A DNA stretch of 64,000 nucleotides from Streptomyces marinisediminis. GTDB lineage: Bacteria; Actinomycetota; Actinomycetes; Streptomycetales; Streptomycetaceae. The notes under the pieces are model-generated. The model was not told the origin of the DNA and ran no database searches. It saw only the letters and a program-made list of their open reading frames with translations. The position numbers were made by a program, and so were the translations under genes. This document shows, piece by piece, positions 37,978 through 48,884 of the stretch; position 1 is the stretch's first letter; each line of letters begins with the position of its first letter. The stretch spans positions 1 to 64,000 of the forward strand of contig NZ_JAPKFL010000008.1 in NCBI RefSeq assembly GCF_026262575.1. The letters are read 5' to 3'.

Positions 37978-38310
37978 TTACCCGAGGTATGCAGCCAGTT
38001 TCTTTTCCAGGGCGGGTTTCGGAGCGGCACCGACCCAGCCTTCCCGGGCTTCTCCCCCGGAATAGATCACGAAGGCCGGAATGGAGGAGACCCCGTGCTG
38101 CGCCGCGACGCCGGGCTCCTGGTCGACGTTGACCTTGACCACGTCCAGGACCTTCGCCTGCTCGGCGGCCAGTTGCTCCACGATCGGGGTGACCATGCGG
38201 CACGGGGCGCACCAGGGGGCCCAGAACTGGATCAGGACGGGTTTGTCCGAGTGCAGCACGCGGTCGGAGAACGTCTCCTCGGTGACGCTGTCCACGGGGT
38301 TGGGGGCCAT
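37978..38310 (-). CDS. Thioredoxin
   Basis: 110 residues with the redox site WCAPC inside FWAPWCAPCRMVTP (WCGPC is more usual), and the cis-proline in SSIPAFVIY. Start fixed by AGGAGG eight bases before ATG 38310. Dithiolopyrrolones are disulfide prodrugs that cells reduce to the dithiol, so a cluster-borne thioredoxin could handle product redox state or repair thiol damage (inference). It lies upstream of the amine oxidase on the same strand, 137 bases apart. Confidence 0.93.
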   Translation of the reverse strand: MAPNPVDSVTEETFSDRVLHSDKPVLIQFWAPWCAPCRMVTPIVEQLAAEQAKVLDVVKVNVDQEPGVAAQHGVSSIPAFVIYSGGEAREGWVGAAPKPALEKKLAAYLG

Positions 38311-39048
38311 GGGTGGTTCCTCCTGTGTCATCGGTGGGCGTTGCCGTCGGTGGCGTGGGGCGCCGTCAGCGGCGTGGGCCGTCGCCGGGCGCGGTGTGGG
38401 TGGTCGGCGCGCGGCGTGGGCGGCCGCCGCGCGCGGCGGGGCGTCGGACGGCTCATCCGTCCGCCGGTGCCGCCGCGCGGGCGGGTGCGCGGCGCGAGGG
38501 CGGCGCGGGCGCGGGCGCGGTGGAGGTCAGGTGGTGAGCGGTCGTCCCGCGGACACCCGGGGCGCCGGCCGCCGCCCCGCCCGGCGTTCCCGCGCGGGTC
38601 CGTGCCTCCGCCGCTCGCGCCACCGCGGTGGTCCGCCCCCCGGCGGGGGCCGCGGGCGGGGCCGAAGCCACCGCCGCGCACGTCGCCGGCACCCGGGCCG
38701 CGCGGGCCGGTGCGGGGCGGGCTGACGCGCCCGCACCCGCGTGCACGGGGTGCGGAGCCCGCTCGGCGGCGCTTGCTCCACGGGGAGGGGACATGCTGAC
38801 GGAACTCCTCGTCGCCGTGGCCGCGGGCTCCGGGTCGGCGGTCCGGGCGCGGGAACCGGTGTGCTGGGTGGTGCGCTGGCCCGGAGCGGCCGGTGCTCCG
38901 GGGTCGTGTCGGTCCACCGGCCCGGGACGCGGCGCCGCGGCCGGTGGCCGGGGCGCGGTACCGGATGACGGCGTACCTACGTCAACAGGGTGCGACCGAC
39001 GGGGTTCCCAGGCAATTCTTGTTGCCGTTTCCGGGACGGCCACGTTGA
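38311..39048. other. 738-bp gap between thioredoxin and XRE regulator
   Basis: Divergent control region. Long open frames exist on both strands (for example 38453-39043, minus) but their Ala/Pro/Arg-rich, low-complexity products match no family I know, so I call no gene. The last 60 bases are less GC-rich and carry candidate operator copy 3. Confidence 0.6.
39022..39036 (+). promoter_or_regulatory. Candidate operator, copy 3 (TTGCCGTTTCCGGGA)
   Basis: The complement matches 15 bases of copies 1 and 2. It ends 12 bases before the XRE regulator ATG, so binding there would block its own expression. It lies within a wider dyad, GCCGT to ACGGC (39024-39040), and GGCAA at 39011-39015 mirrors its TTGCC. 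Confidence 0.6.
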
Positions 39049-39675
39049 ATGGACCGCGTGGATCACTCAGCCGCCATAGCCCGCGCCCTCACCGAGGTCG
39101 GCCCTCGCCTGAAGCGGCTGCGCACCGCGCGACGCGTGACGCTGGCCGCGCTCTCCGAGGTGACCGGCATCTCCAAGAGCACGCTGTCCCGGCTGGAGTC
39201 CGGGCAGCGCCGACCCAGCCTGGAGCTGCTGCTGCCCATCGCCCAGGCCCACCAGGTACCGCTGGACGAACTCGTCGGGGCCCCGGAGGTCGGGGACCCG
39301 CGCATCCGGCTGACGTCCCACCAGGTCGACGGCAACACCGTGCTCCCGCTGACGCGTCAGCCGGGACCGCTGCAGAGCTACAAGATGATCATTCCGGCGC
39401 ACCGCAGCACGCCCGAGGTGTGCACGCACGAGGGCTACGAGTGGCTCTACGTGCTCTCCGGGCGGCTGCGGCTGATCCTGGCCGACCACGACGTCGTCCT
39501 CGGCCCCGGGGAGGCGGCCGAGTTCGACACCCGGCTGCCGCACTGGTTCGGCACCACCGGCCACGGCCCCGTCGAGCTGCTCAGCCTCTTCGGCCGGCAG
39601 GGCGAACGCATCCACACCCGCGCCCGCCCGCGCAAGCGCGAGGAGCGCCAGGGCCACGAGGAGCCCGCCCGCTGA
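39049..39675 (+). CDS. XRE-family regulator with C-terminal cupin
   Basis: 208 residues: helix-turn-helix VTLAALSEVTGISKSTLSRLE (about 30-50), then a cupin domain (about 110-185: HEGYEWLYVLSGRLRLIL, FDTRLPHWF). Such regulators sense small ligands, often for amine or amino-acid metabolism. No Shine-Dalgarno precedes ATG 39049, so the message may be leaderless; GTG 39058 is an alternative. It may bind the repeated 15-16 bp element (copy 3 overlaps its own promoter region). It could also be an ancestral neighbour of pgi rather than part of the block. Confidence 0.9.
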   Translation: MDRVDHSAAIARALTEVGPRLKRLRTARRVTLAALSEVTGISKSTLSRLESGQRRPSLELLLPIAQAHQVPLDELVGAPEVGDPRIRLTSHQVDGNTVLPLTRQPGPLQSYKMIIPAHRSTPEVCTHEGYEWLYVLSGRLRLILADHDVVLGPGEAAEFDTRLPHWFGTTGHGPVELLSLFGRQGERIHTRARPRKREERQGHEEPAR

Positions 39676-39700
39676 CCCGGCCGTGGCGGGCGGGCCGGGA

Positions 39701-39725
39701 CGGGCGGGCCGCACCGGCCCGCCCG
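39701..39725. terminator. Stem-loop between convergent XRE and pgi genes
   Basis: CGGGCGGGCCG (39701-39711) and CGGCCCGCCCG (39715-39725) form an 11-bp perfect stem with loop CAC, in the 69-bp convergent gap. Confidence 0.6.
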
Positions 39726-39744
39726 CTCGGCGGCCGGCGGCCGG

Positions 39745-41385
39745 TCAGCGCCCGCGCAGCTCGCGGTAGCGGGCGACCAGGGCCGACGTCGAGCCGTCCA
39801 GCCCGGGCACCTCGGCGCCCTCGGTCAGCGCCGGTTCGATGCGCTTGGCCAGGACCTTGCCCAGTTCGACGCCCCACTGGTCGAAGGAGTCGATGTTCCA
39901 GATCGCGCCCTGCACGAACACCTTGTGCTCGTAGAGCGCGATGAGCTGCCCGAGCACGGCCGGGGTGAGGGCGGAGGCCAGGATCGTCGTCGTGGGCCGG
40001 TCGCCGGGGAAGGTGCGGTGCGGCACCTGCTCCTCTGGCACGCCCCCGGCGCGCACCTCCTCGGCCGTCTTGCCGAACGCCAGGGCCTGGCCCTGCGCGA
40101 AGAGGTTGGCCATCAGCAGGTCGTGCTGGTCGCGCAGCGGCCCGAGCTCGGCGACGGGTTCGGCGAAGCCGATCAGGTCGGCGGGGACGAGCTTGGTGCC
40201 CTGGTGCAGAAGCTGGTAGTAGGCGTGCTGCCCGTTGGTGCCGGGCGTGCCCCACACCACGGGCCCGGTCTGCCAGTCCACCGGCCGGCCCTGGCGGTCC
40301 ACGGACTTGCCGTTGGACTCCATGTCGAGCTGCTGGAGGTAGGCGGTGAACTTGGACAGGTAGTGCGAGTACGGCAGCACGGCGTGGGCCTGCGCGCCGT
40401 GGAAGCCGCCGTACCAGACGCCGAGCAGGCCCAGCAGCAGCGGCGCGTTGTCCTCGGCCGGCGCGGTGCGGAAGTGCTCGTCCATGAGGCGGAAGCCGTC
40501 CAGCATCTCGCGGAACCGCTCCGGGCCGATGGCCACCATCAGCGACAGGCCGATCGCCGAGTCGTAGGAGTACCGGCCGCCGACCCAGTCCCAGAACTCG
40601 AACATGTTCGCCGTGTCGATGCCGAACGCGGCGACCTCGCCGGCGTTGGTGGAGACGGCGACGAAGTGCCGGGCCACGGCCTCCTCGCCCGCGCCGAGCC
40701 CGTCGAGCAGCCAGGCCCGGGCGGCGTGGGCGTTGGTGATCGTCTCGATGGTGGTGAACGTCTTGGAGGCGACGACGAACAGCGTCTCGGCCGGGTCGAG
40801 GTCGCGCACCGCCTCGTGCAGATCGGCGCCGTCCACGTTGGAGACGAAGCGGAAGTCGAGCTCCCGCAGCGTGTAGGGGCGCAGCGTCTCGTAGGCCATG
40901 GCGGGCCCGAGGTCGGAGCCGCCGATGCCGATGTTCACGACGGTGCGGATGCGGCGGCCGGTGTGGCCGGTCCACGCGCCGGAGCGCACCTGCTCGGCGA
41001 AGCGGGCCATCGCGTCGAGCACGGCGTGCACCGCCGGGACGACGTTCTCGCCGTCCACCTCGACGACCGCGTCGCGCGGGGCGCGCAGCGCGGTGTGCAG
41101 GACCGCCCGGCCCTCGGTGGTGTTGATCTTCTCGCCGCGGAACATGGCGTCGCGCAGCGCGGCGACCCCGGCGGCGTCCGCGAGGGCGCGCAGCAGGGCC
41201 AGCGTCTCGTCGGTGACCAGGTGCTTGGAGTAGTCCAGGTACAGGTCGCCGACCTGGAGGCGGTAGCGCTCCGCGCGTGTCGGGTCGGCGTCGAACAGGC
41301 CGCGCAGGTGCGGCGCGCCGACCTGCTCGCGGTGTTCCGCCAGTGCGGCCCACTCCGGCAGTCGGTCCAGGCGTTCGCCGTTCAT
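39745..41385 (-). CDS. pgi: Glucose-6-phosphate isomerase
   Basis: Interconverts glucose 6-phosphate and fructose 6-phosphate. 546 residues with the family signatures [32 protein letters not shown] and [13 protein letters not shown], and [18 protein letters not shown] 41385 has only a weak GGGG upstream. In Streptomyces this gene normally lies near the pgl end of the tkt operon; here the second biosynthetic block and the ctaA end lie next to it. Confidence 0.96.
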   Translation of the reverse strand: MNGERLDRLPEWAALAEHREQVGAPHLRGLFDADPTRAERYRLQVGDLYLDYSKHLVTDETLALLRALADAAGVAALRDAMFRGEKINTTEGRAVLHTALRAPRDAVVEVDGENVVPAVHAVLDAMARFAEQVRSGAWTGHTGRRIRTVVNIGIGGSDLGPAMAYETLRPYTLRELDFRFVSNVDGADLHEAVRDLDPAETLFVVASKTFTTIETITNAHAARAWLLDGLGAGEEAVARHFVAVSTNAGEVAAFGIDTANMFEFWDWVGGRYSYDSAIGLSLMVAIGPERFREMLDGFRLMDEHFRTAPAEDNAPLLLGLLGVWYGGFHGAQAHAVLPYSHYLSKFTAYLQQLDMESNGKSVDRQGRPVDWQTGPVVWGTPGTNGQHAYYQLLHQGTKLVPADLIGFAEPVAELGPLRDQHDLLMANLFAQGQALAFGKTAEEVRAGGVPEEQVPHRTFPGDRPTTTILASALTPAVLGQLIALYEHKVFVQGAIWNIDSFDQWGVELGKVLAKRIEPALTEGAEVPGLDGSTSALVARYRELRGR

Positions 41386-41520
41386 GTGTGGTGGAAGCCC
41401 CTCGTGATCGTCGTTCCCCGCCGGTGACGACTCTAGAGGGCGCCGCGCGCCGCCGCGGGCCGTGACCCGCCTTGCGCGGGGCTCACCACCGCGCGGGCGC
41501 CGCCAAGGGCCCGGAGCGCG

Positions 41521-41856
41521 TCACAGCTCGCCGCGGAGCTTGGCCAGCGCCTCGGCGAGAATGGCCTCGCCGTCCGCGTCGCTGCGCCGCTCCCGGACGT
41601 ACGCCAGGTGCGTCTTGTACGGCTCCGTGCGCGGGGGCGCCGGGGGGTTGTCCTGGTCCTGCCCCGCGGGGAAGCCGCACCGCGGGCAGTCCCACGTGTC
41701 GGGCACCTGCGCGTCGCTGGCGAAGCTCGGCTGCGTCTCGTGCCCGTTGGAGCACCAGAAGGAAATGCGCAGCCGGGGCGCGGACTCGCCGCGCTCGGCC
41801 TCCCCCATCGGCCCGGCACCCACCCGGCTGCCCCGGATCGCGTTGCCACCTGCCAC
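41521..41856 (-). CDS. RbpA-family RNA polymerase-binding protein
   Basis: 111 residues: N-terminal NAIRGSRVGAG, a zinc-ribbon-like core with Cys-x3-His (WCSNGHETQ) and CPRC (WDCPRCGF), then PYKTHLAYVRERRSDADGEAI, which lines up with the THWDMLxERR region of RbpA that contacts the principal sigma factor. RbpA-type proteins stabilise sigma-RNA polymerase and raise rifampicin tolerance. It differs enough from the main RbpA that I take it for the paralogue found beside pgi in Streptomyces. Start: GTG 41856 with AGGGAG eight bases before; the frame is open to 41877. Confidence 0.8.
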   Translation of the reverse strand: MAGGNAIRGSRVGAGPMGEAERGESAPRLRISFWCSNGHETQPSFASDAQVPDTWDCPRCGFPAGQDQDNPPAPPRTEPYKTHLAYVRERRSDADGEAILAEALAKLRGEL

Positions 41857-42018
41857 GGTCGTCACTCCCTGCCTCACGGTGCTGCGAAGTCGCCCCAGTC
41901 TACGTAGGGCCCAACGCGCGTCCCCTGGCCGGAGTTACCCCTCCGCGCGGAACGCGGTCCTCATGATAGGCAGCAAGCGGCCGCCCCTGTCAGCACCGCG
42001 TCCGCGCCGACCGCCGGA

Positions 42019-42249
42019 TCAGGCCTTCATCATGACGCCGAGCGCCACGATGAGGGCGAACCAGACGAGGCCGACGACGACCGTGATCCGGTCGAGGTTG
42101 CGCTCGGCGACCGAGGAGCCGCCGACCGAGGACTGCATGCCGCCGCCGAACATGTCGGACAGGCCGCCGCCCTTGCCCTTGTGCATCAGGACCAGCAGCA
42201 TCAGCAGCCCGCTGAAGATGAGCAGGGCGATCGACAGACCCAGTTCCAC
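42019..42249 (-). CDS. secG: Preprotein translocase subunit SecG
   Basis: 76 residues: two hydrophobic helices (LSIALLIFSGLLMLLVLM and ITVVVGLVWFALIVALGV) around a glycine-rich cytosolic loop GKGGGLSDMFGGG. It is part of the SecYEG channel. GTG start at 42249. It closes the gap-pgk-tpiA-secG gene row, 125 bases after tpiA. Confidence 0.93.
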   Translation of the reverse strand: MELGLSIALLIFSGLLMLLVLMHKGKGGGLSDMFGGGMQSSVGGSSVAERNLDRITVVVGLVWFALIVALGVMMKA

Positions 42250-42374
42250 GGTTGGACCAACTCTCGGCTTCGGTGAACGGACGGTGGTGAGACAGCCTAC
42301 GACGCGGGCGCCCCCTCGGCCCAGCCCGGCCGCGGAACCGGCCGGACCGGGCCGGGGGGAGCGCGCGGCGGGGC

Positions 42375-43151
42375 CTACTGGTCGCGGAAGCGGACGATCT
42401 TGACGAACTCGTCCACGTCCAGCGAGGCGCCGCCGACCAGGGCGCCGTCGACGTCCGGCTGGTCCATGATCGCGGCCACGTTGCCGGACTTCACGGACCC
42501 GCCGTACTGGATGCGGACGCCGTCGGCCAGTCCCTCGTCGTACAGCTCGGCGAGGCGGCCCCGGATCGCCTGGCAGACCTCCTGGGCGTCCTCGGGGGTG
42601 GCCACCTCGCCCGTCCCGATGGCCCACACCGGCTCGTAGGCGATGACGATGGCGGCGGCGTCCTCCGCGGCCACCCCGGCCAGCGCGCCGTCGAGCTGGG
42701 CGAGGGTGTGCGCGACCTGGTCGCCCGCCTTGCGGACCTCCAGGCCCTCGCCCACGCACAGGATCGGGATGAGGCCGTGCTCGAAGGCGGCCTTCACCTT
42801 GGCGTTGCACAGCTCGTCGGTCTCGCCGTGGTACTGGCGGCGCTCGGAGTGGCCGACGACGGCGTAGGTGCAGTTCAGCTTGGCCAGCATCGGGCCGCTG
42901 ACCTCGCCGGTGTAGGCGCCCGAGGTGTGCGCGGAGATGTCCTGGGCCCCGTACTTGATCTTCAGCTTGTCGCCGTCGACCAGGGTCTGCACCGAGCGCA
43001 GGTCGGTGAAGGGCGGCAGGACGGCGACGTCGACACCGTCGTAGTCCTTGTCCGCGAGGGCGAAGGCGAGCTTCTGGACGTGGGCGATGGCCTCCAGGTG
43101 GTTGAGGTTCATCTTCCAGTTGCCCGCCATGATGGGCGTGCGCGAACTCAT
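42375..43151 (-). CDS. tpiA: Triosephosphate isomerase
   Basis: 258 residues with the complete catalytic set: NWKMN (Lys), VVGHSERR (His), [10 protein letters not shown] (Glu and flexible loop) and QYGGSVK. ATG 43151 is preceded by GAGGA, and the gap to pgk is 5 bases, so they are coupled. Confidence 0.97.
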   Translation of the reverse strand: MSSRTPIMAGNWKMNLNHLEAIAHVQKLAFALADKDYDGVDVAVLPPFTDLRSVQTLVDGDKLKIKYGAQDISAHTSGAYTGEVSGPMLAKLNCTYAVVGHSERRQYHGETDELCNAKVKAAFEHGLIPILCVGEGLEVRKAGDQVAHTLAQLDGALAGVAAEDAAAIVIAYEPVWAIGTGEVATPEDAQEVCQAIRGRLAELYDEGLADGVRIQYGGSVKSGNVAAIMDQPDVDGALVGGASLDVDEFVKIVRFRDQ

Positions 43152-43156
43152 GCGGT

Positions 43157-44380
43157 TCAGTCCTCCAGTGCGGCGAGGCCGGGCAGCGTCTTGCCCTCGA
43201 GGTACTCGAGGCTGGCGCCGCCACCGGTCGAGATGTGGCCGAAGGCGTTCTCGTCGTAGCCCAGGATGCGCACGGCGGCCGCGCTGTCCCCGCCGCCGAC
43301 GACGGTGAACGCGGGGCTGTCGAGCAGGGCCTGGGCGAGCGCGCGGGTGCCCTCGGCGTAGTCGGGGTGTTCGAAGACGCCCATGGGGCCGTTCCAGAAC
43401 ACGGTGGCCGCGTCCGCGAGCTTCGCCGCGTACAGCTTCCGCGTCTCGGGGCCGACGTCCAGGCCCTGCAGGCCCTCGGGGATGGCGTCGGCGGCGACGG
43501 TCACCGGGTGGGCGGGCGCCTTCGTCCTCAGGTCGGGGAAGCCGTCGGCGGCCAGGACGTCGACGGGCAGGACGAACTCCACGCCGCGCTCCTCGGCGCG
43601 CCGCAGGTACTCCCGCACGGCCGGCACCTGGTCCTCCTGGAGCAGCGAGTCGCCCACGGCGTGCCCCTGCGCCTTGAGGAAGGTGTAGGCCATGCCGCCG
43701 CCGATCAGGATGCGGTCGGCCTTCTCCAGCAGGTGCTCGATCACGCCGAGCTTGTCGGAGACCTTCGCGCCGCCGAGCACGACGGCGTAGGGCCGCTCGA
43801 CCTCGTCGGTGAGCTTCCTGAGGACGCCGACCTCGGTGGCGATCAGTCCGCCGGCGGCGTGCGGCAGCCGGGCCGGCAGGTCGTAGACCGAGGCGTGCCG
43901 GCGGTGGACCGCGCCGAAGCCGTCACCGACGTAGGCGTCCGCCAGGGCGGCCAGCTCGTCGGCGAAGGCACCGCGCTCGGCGTCGTCCTTGCTGGTCTCG
44001 CCCGGGTTGAAGCGGAGGTTCTCCAGCAGCGTGACCCCGCCGTCGCCCAGAGAGGCGACGGTGGCCTTCGCGCTGTCCCCCACGGTGTCCGTCGCGAACG
44101 CGACGCCGCCGCGCGCCGAGGCGCCCAGCAGCTCGCCCAGCCGCCGGGCGACCGGGGCGAGGGAGAAGCGCGGGTCCGGCTCGCCCTTGGGACGGCCGAG
44201 GTGGGAGGCGACGACCACCCGGGCGCCGGCGTCGGCCAGGCGCCTGATCGTCGGGACGGCGGCCCGGATGCGGCCGTCGTCGGTGATGGTGTCCCCGTCC
44301 AGCGGGACGTTGAGGTCAGCGCGGACGAAGACCCGCTGGCCGCCGACGCCTTCGGCGAGGAGTTCGTCGATCGTCTTCAT
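43157..44380 (-). CDS. pgk: Phosphoglycerate kinase
   Basis: 407 residues: [13 protein letters not shown] near the N-terminus, [22 protein letters not shown] and the nucleotide-side GGGDSAAAV. It generates ATP in glycolysis. ATG 44380, with GGAG about nine bases upstream. Confidence 0.97.
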   Translation of the reverse strand: MKTIDELLAEGVGGQRVFVRADLNVPLDGDTITDDGRIRAAVPTIRRLADAGARVVVASHLGRPKGEPDPRFSLAPVARRLGELLGASARGGVAFATDTVGDSAKATVASLGDGGVTLLENLRFNPGETSKDDAERGAFADELAALADAYVGDGFGAVHRRHASVYDLPARLPHAAGGLIATEVGVLRKLTDEVERPYAVVLGGAKVSDKLGVIEHLLEKADRILIGGGMAYTFLKAQGHAVGDSLLQEDQVPAVREYLRRAEERGVEFVLPVDVLAADGFPDLRTKAPAHPVTVAADAIPEGLQGLDVGPETRKLYAAKLADAATVFWNGPMGVFEHPDYAEGTRALAQALLDSPAFTVVGGGDSAAAVRILGYDENAFGHISTGGGASLEYLEGKTLPGLAALED

Positions 44381-44422
44381 GGTGGTGGGTGGCTCCTTGA
44401 GATCAGCCCTGCGACATGGCGC

Positions 44423-44460
44423 GGGGCCCGCGCGGCGCGCCGGTGCGCCGCGCGGGCCCC
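44423..44460 (-). terminator. 16-bp stem-loop between gap and pgk
   Basis: Perfect arms 44423-44438 and 44445-44460, six-base loop. It lies 39-77 bases after the gap stop inside the gap-pgk-tpiA row, so it probably acts as a partial terminator or mRNA 3' protector, letting gap be expressed more than pgk and tpiA. Confidence 0.6.
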
Positions 44461-44499
44461 GTCCCGGTCACTTCTCGTGCCCTGCGACCGCGCGCGGTC

Positions 44500-46753
<2,254 letters not shown>

Positions 46754-46763
<10 letters not shown>

Positions 46764-47776
46764 GGGCCGATCCTTCCATGCATCCGAAAAATACGGTCGT
46801 ACGCGGCGGCCAGCCGTTCCGGGTCGTGACGGGCGGTGTGACCGGCCGCGGCCACCCGCGCCAGCTCCACCGTGCCGCCCAGCCGCTCGGCGGCCTCGCG
46901 CAGACTCGGCTGGTCGGGCACAGCATCCTCGTCCGCCAGCACGACGTCGAAGGTGAGTTTAGGGGCGTGTCGGGCCAAAACCTCCAAATGACGCTGCGGG
47001 GAGAAACCATCCGTCTCTCCCGGCTGGGGGGCGAGGTTCAGCGACAGCACCTTGCGCGCCCGCGTCTCCGCCAGGGCCTGGAGCAGCTCGGGGACCAGCA
47101 GGTGCGGGATCACCGACGAGAACCACGAGCCCGGCCCGAGGACGACCCAGTCGGCGTCCAGCACCGCCTCGACGGCCTCCGGCACGGCGGGCGGGTCGGT
47201 CGGGTCCAGCCGCACCTGGAGGACCTCGCCCCGGGTGAGCGCCACGGTGGCCTGGCCGACGACGGTGGTGACGCGGTCGGGCCGAGCGGGGTCGTGGCCG
47301 CGCACCTGCGCCTGCAGCCGCAGCGGCACGGCGGACATGGGCAGCACGCGCCCGTGCGCGCCGAGCAGCTTGCCGACGAGGTCGAGGGCGGCGACGTGGT
47401 TGCCGAGCTGCTCCCACAGGGCCACGATCAGCAGGTTGCCCACGGCGTGCCCGTGCAGCTCGCCCTCGCCGGCGAAGCGGTGCTGGACGACGCGGGCCCA
47501 GGTCTGCCCCCACTCGTCGTCCCCGCACAGCGCGGCCAGCGCCTTGCGCAGATCGCCGGGGGGCAGGACGTCCAGCTCGGCGCGCAGCCGCCCGCTGGAG
47601 CCGCCGTCGTCGGCGACGGTGACGACGGCGGTGAGGTCACCGGTGATCCGCCGCAGCGCCGTGAGCGAGGCGGACAGCCCCATGCCCCCGCCCAGCGCGA
47701 CGACCTTGGGCTGGCCCTTGCCGGGCAGGAGTCTGCGGCGGCGCAGGCGCAGGGAGCGGCCGGTGACCGAACTCAT
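46754..47776 (-). CDS. yvcK: YvcK/CofD-fold protein (gluconeogenesis factor family)
   Basis: 340 residues with [26 protein letters not shown] and [12 protein letters not shown], the UDP-sugar-binding CofD-like fold. In other bacteria YvcK is needed for growth on gluconeogenic carbon and for cell shape. It sits in the conserved rapZ-yvcK-whiA row with ATGA overlap to rapZ. Confidence 0.95.
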
Positions 47777-48840
47777 TCGCGGCCCATGTCCCGGTGCACG
47801 ACGACCGTCTCCACGCCCTCGGCCGACAGCCGGCGGCCCAGCCGTTCGCTCATCGCCACGCTGCGGTGCTTGCCGCCCGTGCAGCCGATGGCGATCGTGA
47901 CGTAGCGCTTGCCCTCGCGCCGGTACCCGGTGGCCACGAGCCCGAGCAGCTCCGTGTAGCGGTCCAGGAACTCCTTGGCGCCGGGCTGGTCGAAGACGTA
48001 GTCGGCCACCTCCGGGCTCGTCCCGGTGAAGGGGCGCAGCTCGGGCACCCAGTGCGGGTTGGGCAGGAAGCGGCAGTCGGCCACCAGGTCGGCGTCGACG
48101 GGCAGGCCGTACTTGTAGCCGAAGGACATCACCGTGGCCCGCAGCTCGGGCTCCTCCTCGCCGGCGAACCGGGCGTCCATCTTGGCGCGCAGCTCGTGCA
48201 CGTTGAGGCTGGAGGTGTCGATGACCAGGTCGGCGTCCCCGCGCAGCTCGCGCAGCAGGTCCCGCTCGGCGGCGATGCCGTCGACGATGCGGCCGTCACC
48301 CTGCAGCGGGTGCGGGCGGCGCACGGACTCGAAGCGGCGCACCAGCGCGTCGTCGGACGCCTCCAGGAAGACGGTGCGCCGGGTGACGTGCTTGGCCTCC
48401 AGGTCGGCCAGGGACTCCTTGAGGTTGTCGAAGAAGCGGCGGCCCCGGACGTCGACGACGACCGCGATGCGGGCCACGTTGCCCTGCGAGCGGGCGCCGA
48501 GGTCGACCATGGTGGGGATCAGGGCGGGTGGCAGGTTGTCCACGACGAACCAGCCGAGGTCCTCCAGGCACTTGGCCGCCGTGCTGCGGCCCGCGCCTGA
48601 CATGCCGGAGATGATCACCAGCTCCGGGATCGTCGCCGCCTCGGGGCCCTCCGCCTCGGCCGCCGTGCCCGTGTCCACCTGTGCTCCCGTCTCGTGCGTG
48701 GGGTGTGCCGGTCCGTGCGCCGGGTCCGGCGCGGGCCGGGTGGGGTGACCCGTGCCCGGTCCGCCGTCCGGCGTGCCGGCGCCGGCCGCGCTCGCGTCAC
48801 GGGCCGCGCCCGTGGCGCCTCTCGGTTCGTGGCTGCCCAT
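47773..48840 (-). CDS. rapZ: RapZ/YvcJ-type nucleotide-binding protein
   Basis: 355 residues. P-loop [11 protein letters not shown] at about 78-88, a Walker-B-like DVRGRRFF, and a C-terminal domain with [13 protein letters not shown], which in RapZ binds amino-sugar phosphate or small RNA. The first 72 residues are a Gly/Pro/Ala/Thr-rich extension without family similarity. Start at ATG 48840, six bases after GGGGGAG. Confidence 0.95.
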   Translation of the reverse strand: MGSHEPRGATGAARDASAAGAGTPDGGPGTGHPTRPAPDPAHGPAHPTHETGAQVDTGTAAEAEGPEAATIPELVIISGMSGAGRSTAAKCLEDLGWFVVDNLPPALIPTMVDLGARSQGNVARIAVVVDVRGRRFFDNLKESLADLEAKHVTRRTVFLEASDDALVRRFESVRRPHPLQGDGRIVDGIAAERDLLRELRGDADLVIDTSSLNVHELRAKMDARFAGEEEPELRATVMSFGYKYGLPVDADLVADCRFLPNPHWVPELRPFTGTSPEVADYVFDQPGAKEFLDRYTELLGLVATGYRREGKRYVTIAIGCTGGKHRSVAMSERLGRRLSAEGVETVVVHRDMGRE

Positions 48841-48884
48841 CTTCTGCTCCCCCGGATCGGTGTCGGTACGCGTGCCGGGCACGT

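Larger units (their letters stand above)
22011..39675. other. Predicted dithiolopyrrolone (holomycin-type) biosynthetic block
   Basis: The core is 25275-36025: dithiol oxidase, methyltransferase, globin, flavoprotein decarboxylase, Cy-A(Cys)-T synthetase, GMC oxidoreductase, thioesterase and acyl-CoA dehydrogenase. As I know it, this is the HlmI, HlmG, HlmF, HlmE, HlmD, HlmC, HlmB set of the holomycin pathway of S. clavuligerus. Flanking genes (LAL regulator at 22011; amine oxidase, thioredoxin and XRE-cupin regulator at 36383-39675) are assigned by proximity and shared DNA motifs. The outer limits are housekeeping genes ctaA and pgi. Confidence 0.85.

Noticed and set aside
38453-39043. 196-codon minus-strand frame in the thioredoxin-XRE gap, considered as a missing acyltransferase
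   Set aside because: The product is Ala/Pro/Arg-rich with no GNAT or other acyltransferase motif; it looks non-coding.
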